A DNA stretch of 64,000 nt from Vanessa cardui (taxonomy: Eukaryota > Arthropoda > Insecta > Lepidoptera > Nymphalidae): NCBI RefSeq assembly GCF_905220365.1, contig NC_061132.1:3658001-3722000 (forward strand), read 5' to 3'. Of the stretch, positions 21,500 through 31,479 are shown piece by piece; the stretch's first letter is position 1, and each line of letters starts with the position of its first letter. Made by a program: the position numbers and the translations under genes. The notes under the pieces are model-generated. The model was not told where the DNA came from. It was given only the letters and a program-made list of their open reading frames with translations, and searched no databases.

Positions 21500-22953
21500 T
21501 AAGATTCGTGATATTGTCAAGTGTCTCATTCTTTTTATATTCTATTTTAAATCAGATAAAATATTTTTGTCTTCGATATTTAAACTATCAATGATGCTCT
21601 TTAGTTTTTTGTGATGCAAAATTATAACAAATATAGTTATTTGTGGTTACTCCATAATAGTCTTAAATATTATTTATTGAATTTAAAGACAATAGTGATT
21701 TTCATATGAAAACATGTATGCATACCCTTCTCTTCTCCTATTCGGTTCCTCTTATTTCTTATATAAATCATGTTTTCCACTTTTTATGAATCCTTCTTCG
21801 TCTGGCTTCTGATAGAAGTCAAATTTGCAATAAGTTACCTCCGCAAAATATGTCCCTCACTAGTTCCCAGTAATCAAAGCTCTTCTCGTAATGACATTAG
21901 ATGTCACAGCCGTAAATATGGAACATTATCCTCATTGTGTCCTGGGTGTTACAACAAGCAAAGCAGCTAAAGGTAAAGCAAAATAATTCCAACTTTATAA
22001 TATAGCAGATATAAACAAGCTATGATTAATATTAAGTTCAAACATTTTGAAATTTTCTCACTTACTTTTAAGATTCTAGATTTTAAGAATATAGATTCAG
22101 ATTTAAAGTTTAAGAATTAATAACAGGCGTGTATCCCCGTGCCATAGTTCTGAGTGACTTAAATGTTAAATTCACTAAAGGTTCAATATTATCAACATGG
22201 CCGACTGGCAGAGGGCGATCGACTAATGTATACCTACGTTATTTAATTTCTATGTATTTCGAGCTGAACACATTTAAAACATGCGTCATACTCGTATTAC
22301 TGGTAAACGACTTTTCATAACGTAATACACGAACTGATTACGCATATGGTGACGTGGTGGGATAATTTTTACTTTTTAACTATCACGTTCTATTTAGCCG
22401 ACTATCATGAAACTTTGCACACACGGTGCCTAGACTATAGAAAGCGATATAAGGTACCATCCAAAAATCCAAAAACCCCTACTTACAAAGCAACGAAATT
22501 GCCTAGCGGAAATTTGTATATAATATTTTAGGAAAGCTCCTCTAAATAAAACAAAAATACACCAAATCTTCGAAATAAATTTATTAGAAAATATTAAAAC
22601 CAATTATACCAAACTGAAATTCGTAATGTTCATTAATAATAATCGTATTATTTCTTTCACTACACCTGGAAATGCTGCGTCCTGTTCGTTTAAATGTCAA
22701 ATCAATGATGAAAGACGGAGAGAAATCATAGTTTACTTAAACAACGACTACAAGTAAGGCCGTTAACTGTCGAGATTTTAATCACACTGACTTAACAATG
22801 TATTGGACATTGATTGATTTTATTATTGAACAAATTATTATTTGACGTCCTTAATTTTTTTATATATTTTTTATTTGTTCTACTGTTGGTATCGATCGTT
22901 ACAATTTCAATGTTCGCCGAAAAATGATGATTTTTTTCGAGAATTAAGACTTC
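21500..22953. other. Unannotated intergenic DNA
   Basis: Frames at 21770-21970, 22129-22320 and 22842-23066 are short, lack family similarity and lack splice support (the last runs into the composite repeat). No element ends are recognised between 21500 and 22950. Confidence 0.3.
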
Positions 22954-24860
22954 TTTTCAACCTTCAAAAAGGAGGAGGTTATCAATTCGTCTGTATTTTT
23001 TTTATATTTGTTACCTCACAACTTTTCACTGGGCGGACCGATTTTGATAATTTATTTTTAGATTGAAAGGTAGTGCTTCCCGTGGGGTCCCATTTTTTTT
23101 ATTTTTTTCCGATGATAGTATCCATATGAAAACGACATAAGTCTTCAATTTGCATTATGTATATGCGCGACAAATAGGTGAATAACTGAAAATCACATTA
23201 ACCAATTTTGATAATTCTTTTTTTTTATTATAAAATATATACTTCAAGGGTTATTTAGTGAAAGTTTGGTAAGGTTCTGAGCACAGGATCCATGACAAAG
23301 TAACGGAACGGAAGGGAACGGAACAATTCTGAGGAGCACGTTAGCGATACTCAGTCGAATCTTTTATTTATAGGTTATTTGGATATTTGAGTCACCTTCC
23401 GTAATGTGGTTATGTTTATGTAATTATCATTGTCGAATATTATAATCAACTAGCTACCCACCCCGGCTTCGCACGGGTGCAATACTGATACAAAATATAC
23501 TACAGAATTTGTTTATTTACGACATCACATCGCAAACTTCTAAAATTATCAGTGTTTCTTCACTATATTGTTCATGTATTATATACACAAACCTTCCCCT
23601 TGAATCACACTATCTTTTAAAAAAAACCGCATCAAAATCCGTTGCGTAAATTTAAAGATATAGGGACAGAGAAAGCGACTTTGGTTTACACTATGTAGTG
23701 ATGGAACTCCTATACGGCTCGCAGTTAGGGTGCGATATGGGGCAGAATTTCTTACTATCTTTAATCAAATTTTGTGTATGTGATGTGATGTCATATGATG
23801 TACGAAATATAGTTGGTCTTTTTCAAAGCTTTTTTGCTGAGTTCGATTACAGCTCTTTCGAGGGATCCTTGTAGTTTACGCCGCGTGACGTATTAAATCA
23901 ATGACACCGGCTCCAAATATACCAATAACTATAACTACATTATATAATCGTAAATCGACTTTTAAGTAGTCTAATATTTTTCATTTCATTTAACTTAGGA
24001 AGACTCTAAAAAATATGTTGAATACGCAATTATTTTTATTACTTTTTCGTGCATATTCATTTGTTTTAATATAGTGTTTTGTTTAAAGTCGGTTTTTCTT
24101 TTTGTTAAAATTTTATTTATTTTTTGATTTTAAGTGAAGCTGATGTTAACTAACTATTTTTTTTTTAATATGGATAGATTAAGCGTTCCGTTTATATGAG
24201 TCAGAAACTACTTCGAGGACAATTTCAAAGGAAACTTGCGAATAAAGCAAAAATAGACTTTCGAAAATGCGGATTTAATACGTCACGCGGCGTAAACTAC
24301 AAGGATCCCTCGAAAGAGCTGTAATTTTTATTTATATACTATGTATTGACGGAACTCCTAAACGGCTTACAGTTAGGGTGCGATTTGGGGCAGAATTTCT
24401 TACTGTCTTTAATCAAATTTTGTGTAGATGATGTGACGTCATATGATGTACGACATAGCATACGAATAGCTCTTTTACAAAGTTTTTTTACTGAGGTCAA
24501 TTACAGCTCTTTCGAGGGTGGTGGTACCTTGTAGTTCATGCCGCATGACGTATTAAAGCCGCATTTTCGAAAGTCTATTTTGGCTTTATTCGAAAGTGTC
24601 TTTTGAAATTGTCACCGAAGTAGTTTCTGATTCATATAAACGGCACGCCTAATCTATCCATATTAAGAAAAAAATGTTAGTCTACATCAGCTTCACTTAA
24701 AATCAAAAAATAAGTAAAATTTTAACAAAAAAAAACCGACTTCAAACAAAACACTATTTTAAAACAAATAAAAATGCACTAAAAAGTAATAAAAATAATT
24801 GCATATTTAACATATTTTTGAGAGTCGGTTTTTTTTTGTTAAAATTTTATTTATTACATT
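22954..24860. mobile_element. Scrambled cluster of composite-repeat copies
   Basis: 22954-23896 is the reversed right part of the composite, starting TTTTCAACCTTCAAAAAGG and including a reversed Helitron. At about 23897 it switches to a forward half-foldback and forward interior (to about 24325). From about 24336 it is reversed again, ending in AACCGACTTCAAACAAAAC near 24765. The forward segment 24118-24325 and the reversed 24530-24720 form an imperfect palindrome. This needs at least two insertions or a rearrangement. No coding. Confidence 0.7.
23450..23701 (-). mobile_element. Non-autonomous Helitron inside the composite repeat
   Basis: Minus-strand copy of the 252-bp Helitron, with TCACTACATAGTG at its 5' end and the GC hairpin plus CTAG at its 3' end. 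It is in the same position of the composite as 1046-1297 and 35722-35973, so the Helitron entered before the composite multiplied. Confidence 0.82.
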
Positions 24861-25062
24861 TAAAATTCAAAACGCTCGCTTAAAATTTAATGGTAATTTA
24901 TTAATTCTATGAAAAGACTACACCAAACAATTCTGCAATGTAATTGTACGATGAGTAAACCATATACGAAGCGAACAATAAAAATAATGCCTCCGAAAAT
25001 AGAAAAGAAACTAAAAAGTGTCAATACGTTAATATTAATAAATACCTCTGCGAGTTGTAATT

Positions 25063-25471
25063 ATCAAAAACATAAATGTAAAATGAGAGCCAAGTTCAAT
25101 ATTATGATATAAACTTTGGTTGTTGACTTCAACGACAAAAGAAGTGAGATCTTAATGGGTGCCAAGTTCGATGGCCAGTCGTGAATTTATTTATAACTAC
25201 ATAAAATTTCATTTATTTCCATAACTTAGGATAATATATTATAGCCTAAGGTCTGGCTTGGCTAGTCCTCATATACGAATTATTATTTTCGATAGCTAGT
25301 TTTCACCAGCAAGCGAAATTTTCGGAATATTAAAATTAGAACGTCATGTACGTTACAGGTTTAGAACTTGCGAAGGCTTTTATATAATTCGTTTTTTGTC
25401 GTTGAAGTCAACAACCAAAGTTTATATCATAATATTGAACTTGGCTCTCATTTTACATTTATGTTTTTGAT
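25063..25471. repeat. Foldback element with perfect 78-bp inverted arms
   Basis: 25063-25140 and 25394-25471 are exact reverse complements over 78 bases by my reading, including TTGTCGTTGAAGTCAACAAC. A 253-base spacer separates them. The flanks do not share an obvious target duplication. The open frame that runs into the left arm (24909-25112) is not a convincing gene. The spacer is non-coding. Confidence 0.85.
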
Positions 25472-25859
25472 GGGATATCATTACTTTTTGTACATTAATT
25501 AATAGGAGGTACTTCTTTGTAATCAAATCGTTTTTGTTAATTTCCTGCATTTTATACGTTTATGGGGTATAATTTTATTTATTGCATTATTTTCTATGCT
25601 TTCTTGAATCTTGGAAATATTCGAGAGAATTGCCCATTGAGTATCCGATTTTTTTTTATTGACATTTGATGTACACTAAATATTGAAACAATAACAAATG
25701 GAGAAGTTTCATGATGTTGTTAATATTATATTCAACGTAATTGTAAGAAAATATAGATCAAAACTAATCCATCACTGAAAAAAATTTTGAAATCCATCAA
25801 TAAATGACTTAGAAACAGATTATTAAAGTTTACGTATTTTAGTACGGAACGTCTGTAGT
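25472..25859. other. Unannotated AT-rich DNA
   Basis: No gene or element terminus can be fixed here. It may be the outer part of the THAP-containing relic that follows. Confidence 0.25.
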
Positions 25860-27040
25860 TTACGAGTCGCCTGTGACGTCATTCGACCTGTTCGGTATCA
25901 CCGCACCACGAACCATTCAATAATTAGTTTCCGGATCGCACTCTTGTTTTGTTTTTTTACGTAATTTCTTCTACAGGTCTAAAATATATGTATAAATTAT
26001 TTCATTAGGTGAGCTATTAAGGGAAAAGTTTTATTGAATATTTTACTAACTAAGGTTTTACATAAAATATCGAAATCTATAGCCAGACTCACAGAGGAAT
26101 CGTCTAAGGGAATTTTCTTAAATGGTATTAGAATATCGCTTACTTGACTAGCATATATAGTATAAATACTTTCATAAGTAGTTTAGCAAGAAAAGAAATC
26201 TTCTCGTAACCTCATATAAAAAATAACGTTTTTAGTTATTTTATTTAAGGTATGATTGGGATATTAAGGCTTGATTGTGACTGAGAAAGAACTATTTGAA
26301 CACAAAATAGTACCGTTTTGTGAAAATATTGATGTTTTTGAAGGAGAACTGCTTACAGATGATATAGATATTTTTGATGGAGAGTGCTGACGATATTCGT
26401 AAACGATTTGGGAGCACTTATTTCCTGTATCTTTCGCACTGTTTCTTTAGTAAGATTTTTACCATTGCTTAATTTTTTTGTGAACCCATGATGTTTACTT
26501 GAACTCCTTTGTTTCTCTTTTAATTTGAATGATTAATGTTCCCCCAACCAGTCGATATTTTACTAAATTTTGAGTGTCATATTCAACTTGTAAATAAATT
26601 ATATTTTCACAGCACTAAAATTAATTTACATAAAATATATAGTTTTTTTTACTGAATCAGTTAATGCAAACTTCTCACGACTCCATGGATATATTTAATA
26701 GTTACTTACATAAAAATGATCTTCACACACATATTTAGAACTGTTAGGGCCAATTAAATCATGCTTCGTTAATTTGCACCACTTTTTCCTTCTTGTTATA
26801 TTATTTGGTACACGAAAAAATATTTAATTGGGATTTTTAACTGTTGTGCTTTGACACATAGGATATACAATACAATAAATGTTGGCATTTTTTTAACTTC
26901 TGCCATCGGGTAATAAACAAAATCCGAATCAAACGGTAGGAGCAACAACGCAACATTCGTATTTTGTAGTTCGTACGTACCCGGCGATCACCCGCTGGGT
27001 CGTAGGTCAGATGACGTCACACGACAGAACGTTACTTGTA
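25860..27040 (-). pseudogene. Relic with a THAP-like zinc-finger fragment, possibly a P-like DNA transposon
   Basis: Near both ends are related inverted blocks: GTCGCCTGTGACGTCATTCG on the left, and GTCGTGTGACGTCATCTGAC when the right end is reverse-complemented. In between, on the minus strand at about 26840-26710, one frame reads RVPNNITRRKKWCKLTKHDL and then SSKYVCEDHFY before a GTAAGT donor. RVP, a W near RRKKW and a final CxxHF are typical of the second half of a THAP domain. The first cysteine pair is not in frame, so the domain is broken. THAP domains occur in P-element-type transposases and some host proteins. No transposase core was recognised. Confidence 0.5.
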
Positions 27041-28939
27041 ACAAAATTTTTCTACAACCGCAACTTCAAACTTCAAAGTCCCATAACTTTCTTATTTCTT
27101 AACATATTTTATCGATTCTTTCAGGTGTTTGTTTTATTTTATCTAAATTTATATTACGTATAAATAAAAAAAAATAGTAATTTCCTTCATTCTAAATACA
27201 GGTACCCCTAGTACGAGTTTGACAGTTAACTATAAATTATTTTACTTTCGTGGTTTTCGACATTTTGCTAGTACCTACGAGTATTTTGACGTTTTAGTAA
27301 GCAAGTATTTTGACGTTTTCGTTAATTTCTTATCGAGTTTGAATTGTAATTCAATTTATTTAGCTGGGAGCCAGTGAATGCTCATGTTAAAAATTAACTA
27401 TCAAATACGGAAAACAATATTATATTAGCTAAAATGGTTATAACATTATTGATAATTACTTTAGAACAAAGTTATTAAGTATTTGGACATGTGAAGAAAA
27501 AATGAATGCTCAATTAATATAAGAAAATACTGATTATATTGTTTTAAATATTATTATATATATAACCTAATTACATAATATGATACAACCACAAGGTGAG
27601 TAAAATTAAAATTTATTTTTATGGGATGCTAACAAGTTATTTAATTACATTAAAATAAATGACAATTGTAAAGACATTTCAGTAATTTAATAATATTTTA
27701 TTATTACTTTACACTACATTACTTAAACTAGAGAACAAAATTTTACAACAGAAGATATATTCATTATTTGTGCCTTTCGGTTAAATGAGTATATTCGAAA
27801 ACATAATATAAATAATTTACTTATTTTTATTATATTCATGGGTGGAAGTTGAGAATGTGTTGTAGATGTAATGGAGATAATGCATAGTATTATTAATCAA
27901 CCGTTAATCTTTAGTGTAAACATCTTAAAATTAAATAAATTTATTTTTCAGGCTATCAGTGTATCAATCCTTTATTTGGAGCAGCTAAGCTATTAAAGAT
28001 AATTTGGTGCAGACAGACATCCAAGAAACATGTGGCCATTCATTAAACTACAATCTACATATCCATATAATTAATTTTCTAACTATTTAATTCTAAAAAT
28101 AAATATACTAAGAAAAATTGATTTATCTCTTTATTTAGTATCTTTTATTTTGTGTTACTGGCATGGTTTTATAAAATAATTTTGAATTAAGAATGATTAA
28201 AAATTTCTTCATAATTTTGTAAGAAAAATCTATTAATAAATATGAATACTCTTGACTATAAAGGTTTGTTTTGAACACTAATAAATAACCAATTTTAAAA
28301 ACATTATCATTGCTTAATAATACACTTTGTTGTTGTTATTCATACTTTTTCAATTAATGGGTACATTAAAACAAACAATTAAACAATCTTTATTGTTTAA
28401 TGTAAATACATAACTTATGTATGCAATTCATAATATTATATTTTAAGAAAAAAAACCAAAGTTATTACAGTAATTTGTAATAAAAAATTGAAGGGAGGCC
28501 AATTTTAATGTATTTAATTGGCTAAAAATAAATTTTAATTCAAAAATTTTAATTTTCTTTGAGGTAAACTAAAAATGCGGTAGAGCTGGACAAGGTTTTT
28601 AAATTAAACAAATCCTCGAAAGAAAGTGCTCCGGAAGTCAGTTAAATAACCCTTCAACATTACAAGTAGATTTACAGAAAAGGCAAATCTATGTTATAAA
28701 TTAATTTATTCAAAAAACATGTCAAAATAATTTTAACAATTAAAAAGTCTTAAAGTAAAAACAGTAACAAAATCGGCGCCTGGATGTTTACATCCATTTA
28801 AATTTACATTAAACTTAATTAAATATTTACTTATCGTAAATGTTTCAAAGTTAGCAAAAATATATTTTAAAGTTAGACTAAGTTATGTAATAAAAAGTTA
28901 TAAACAAGTCAAAAATAAAGTTTAAATAACGTTACAACA
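27041..28939. other. Long AT-rich non-coding DNA
   Basis: No frames above background, no splice structure and no recognisable repeats. 27220-27330 contains a repeated phrase GAGTATTTTGACGTTTT / CAAGTATTTTGACGTTTT. Composition is strongly AT-rich throughout. Confidence 0.3.
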
Positions 28940-28989
28940 TAAATAAAATTTTAACAAAAAGAAAAACCGACTTCAAACAAAACACTATT

Positions 28990-28993
28990 TTAA
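28990..28993. repeat. TTAA target duplication, left
   Basis: TTAA immediately precedes the piggyBac terminus CCCTTGGCCACC. It matches TTAA at 34829-34832 and the single TTAA in the intact arm of copy 1 (TATTTTAAAACAAATG). Confidence 0.9.
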
Positions 28994-29028
28994 CCCTTGG
29001 CCACCTAACGTGTATTCTAGAAACACAT

Positions 29029-29054
29029 CCACCTAACGTCGGTCACGGTGACCG
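29029..29054. promoter_or_regulatory. Subterminal repeat of piggyBac, left (candidate transposase site)
   Basis: CCACCTAACGTCGGTCACGG plus TGACCG contains the near-palindrome CGGTCACGGTGACCG. The same core occurs at 34618-34640 (CCTAACGTCGGTCACCATGA then CCG). Reversed, it also occurs at the right terminus as CCACCTAGCGTCGGTCAAAG. Binding by transposase is inferred from repetition and position only. Confidence 0.5.
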
Positions 29055-29384
29055 ATTGTGTATAAGTACTATTATGAAGGTGAAAAGGTAATAATTTGGT
29101 AAAAATAAAACTACATCATATTTTTCAGTTGTTTTTATTTTAAATCGTTTTAATAGACTCTTCAAGTTAACATTTTTTATTTATTATTATTATCTATGAA
29201 AGTTGACCTACAAATATTTTAACAAACTATAGGCTTTTTAATTGAGTTGAGATCTGAGCAATAACATTCAATAAAACTACTTAGTTTTTAATTATTTTAG
29301 TAACTTAAATATGTAATTTCTTATATAAAACTATCATTGGCACAATCAAATCACAAAAATTACAAAATTACAGCCTCCAAATAT

Positions 29385-29895
29385 TTACAATTTCTCGCGG
29401 CAGCTTACACACATTTTTTGAGAACACTCAACGCAAATTGGATTTTTGCATTGAAAACATAAATGGAATGTTTTACGTTTCTTTTTTGGATCACACGTTG
29501 AGCAAGTTTTGCGTTTTTCCAATTTGTCAGAACTGTCTGCCGATGATGTTCTTGGTTCTTCATCTATTTTGAGAATCCGGCGTATAGTATTCTGAAGTTC
29601 CCTTTGCAATCCAAACTGGTTTACTCGACGTCTTAAATGAGGTTCGACAAGATCTTCAGCCAGTCGTTTAATGAAATTCAATCTGGGCACCTTTCTCTGA
29701 GATTGATTTAAGCTGCTGATGATGTATGCAAATGCTGCAGATATATCCAGCAGTCTGTAGAAGACCGCCATTGGCCAGCGCTGAGTGCGTCGAGAAGTTG
29801 AGTAAATGGAACATTTCTGATCTAATGTATCGACACCGCCTTTGGTGCTATTATAGAAAGTAATTATTTCTGGCTTTTGTTTTTGTGGATCGATC
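29385..29895 (-). pseudogene. piggyBac transposase C-terminal part
   Basis: Just after the internal deletion junction near 29898, one minus-strand frame reads KPEIITFYNSTKGGVDTLDQ, the conserved piggyBac segment carrying a late catalytic aspartate. It continues through YRLLDISAAFAYI. It ends in the family's cysteine-rich domain (CSTC, CFQC, CVEC, CVSC spacing) before the stop at 29385. The upstream frame reads through the junction in a different frame and stops after about 15 codons, so the deletion also causes a frameshift. Confidence 0.85.
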
Positions 29896-30256
29896 GAAAG
29901 CCTTTAACTCTATTACATCGAGGTCTTGAACACATGTCTGAATTTGATAGTTAGGTCTTATCTTTCTTATTTTTTCATTTGTATGCTTAACAATTTCTTC
30001 TAACATATCATCAGTAAAAAATAACTTCCATATATCAGATGGTGTTGTATTTCTGTTTAAAACATCTCTGAAGTTCCTTTTCAATCCTGGAGGTTGACTA
30101 ACGATGTTGTGTTGCAAAGTCCTTGATCGCAAAACTGGAGGTTGAGACGACCAACGGAACCGATTTTTTCCGTAATAATTCCTGTACCTTGCCAATGGAA
30201 CATCATCATCGGAAGACGCATCATCAACTGGCAGATCATCATCATCTTTTCTTAAC
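29851..30256 (-). pseudogene. piggyBac transposase N-terminal/central part before the deletion
   Basis: The minus strand reads an acidic D-rich run, then VPLARYRNYYGKNRFRWSSQ and LFFTDDMLEEIVKHTN, typical of the DDE_Tnp_1_7 N-terminal region. It continues to DVIELKAF, where the piggyBac-like sequence breaks off at about 29898. The frame at 30256 continues in register with the segment on the other side of the LINE (34389 and up). Confidence 0.82.
30252..30256. repeat. 5-bp target duplication of the APE LINE, left (TTAAC)
   Basis: TTAAC at 30252-30256 is matched by TTAAC at 34385-34389 right after the ATT tail. Taking out one copy plus the LINE restores the transposase frame. Confidence 0.7.
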
Positions 30257-30321
30257 AGTTCAGTCTGTGGCGCGCGCGCATCGCAAGCGGTCGCGGACTA
30301 GTTGTAAAAAAAAAAAAAAAA

Positions 30322-31479
30322 ATGTCGGTGACAAATGTGAAAACAATTAAGTGTACAAGCTGTAATATTGTTATTTCTGAAGTGTTAGCTTTCATACGAA
30401 ATCGTCATGACGTTGTGGATAATGAAAGCTTGATTAGAATATGTGCATCGGCCTTTTCAGAGGAGGAAATTGATGAAGCAAAGAAATTACTCTTTGTTTC
30501 TACGAAGACTACGCAAAAGTTAGTGTCAAGGCGAAAGAATAAAAAGCAAAAAGACTTGGAAGACATGATTTCTGTTTTTAAAATGACAGACCCTGAGCAA
30601 ATACCATTATTTGTGGCTTATGATTTACATAAATTGCCTCCGATTTGCTTTGATCATGTAGATGTGACCAAATTATTAAAGGATTTGTTAGTTTTAAGGG
30701 CAGACGTCACCGAAATAAAAGCCAATTACGTGACAAAACTTGAATTTGAGGATATTAAGACAAACAATAAACAGTTAAAAACTCCGTTAAAAAGTTTGAA
30801 TCTTAAAGGAGGGTATATCGAAATGAATGAATCAGGTGATAGGTCGCAGAGTCAACCGAGTCCCAGCTGTACGATGACAACGCCTGAGCGAATGAGCAAT
30901 ATGCCGTCGTGCATCGCACTCACTCGCACACATAACGGGTCTGTGATTCAACCTCAGGCCACACCTCTCGCACCTCGCAACTCCGCGGTCATTGAGTGCA
31001 CTGCAACTAGACGCATCGATGATTCTAATAAACGGTCTCTGGCGCAAATCGTAAACAACGGAAGAATAATGAATGAAAACAAGAAAGAGGATGGCTGGAC
31101 TTTGGTTCAAAGGAGAAACAATAAAAAACGCTTTACTGGTATGACGGGTAAAGCCATATCTAATGCCGAGGGAAAGTTTAAAGCTGCTGAATTAAAAATT
31201 CCTTTATTTATATCCCATGTAAATAAAGAGACCACTGAGGCTGATATTAGTGAGTATGTCAAAATGAAGTCCAATATAGAAGTTACTCTTGAGAAAATTA
31301 TTATGAAAAATGAAAGGCCATACAATGCTTTTAAATTATTTGTACCGAAGGATAAAATATCCACCTTCTTGGATGATAATCTATGGCCTGAAGGAATTAC
31401 TTTCAGGCGGTTTATTAATTTCAAAACAAGAATAGACACCCGGATGGTGAGTGAAGTTACAAATAAAACACGCTCATGA
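30322..31479 (+). CDS. LINE ORF1 protein (gag-like)
   Basis: 385 codons from an ATG preceded by AAAAAAAA. The N-terminus has a cysteine pair (IKCTSCNIVISEVLAFIRN) and a helical region with FSEEEIDEAKKLLF. A linker with DPEQIPLFVAYDLHKLPPIC follows, then a serine/proline-rich middle, EDGWTLVQRRNNKKRF near residue 253, and a basic, possibly RNA-binding C-terminal domain. No CCHC knuckles are evident. Its TGA overlaps the ORF2 ATG as ATGA. Function is inferred as RNA-binding by analogy with other LINE ORF1 proteins. Confidence 0.82.
   Translation: MSVTNVKTIKCTSCNIVISEVLAFIRNRHDVVDNESLIRICASAFSEEEIDEAKKLLFVSTKTTQKLVSRRKNKKQKDLEDMISVFKMTDPEQIPLFVAYDLHKLPPICFDHVDVTKLLKDLLVLRADVTEIKANYVTKLEFEDIKTNNKQLKTPLKSLNLKGGYIEMNESGDRSQSQPSPSCTMTTPERMSNMPSCIALTRTHNGSVIQPQATPLAPRNSAVIECTATRRIDDSNKRSLAQIVNNGRIMNENKKEDGWTLVQRRNNKKRFTGMTGKAISNAEGKFKAAELKIPLFISHVNKETTEADISEYVKMKSNIEVTLEKIIMKNERPYNAFKLFVPKDKISTFLDDNLWPEGITFRRFINFKTRIDTRMVSEVTNKTRS

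Noticed and set aside
24909..25112. Basic 67-codon frame
   Set aside because: Its 3' part lies in the foldback arm, and it shows no domain.
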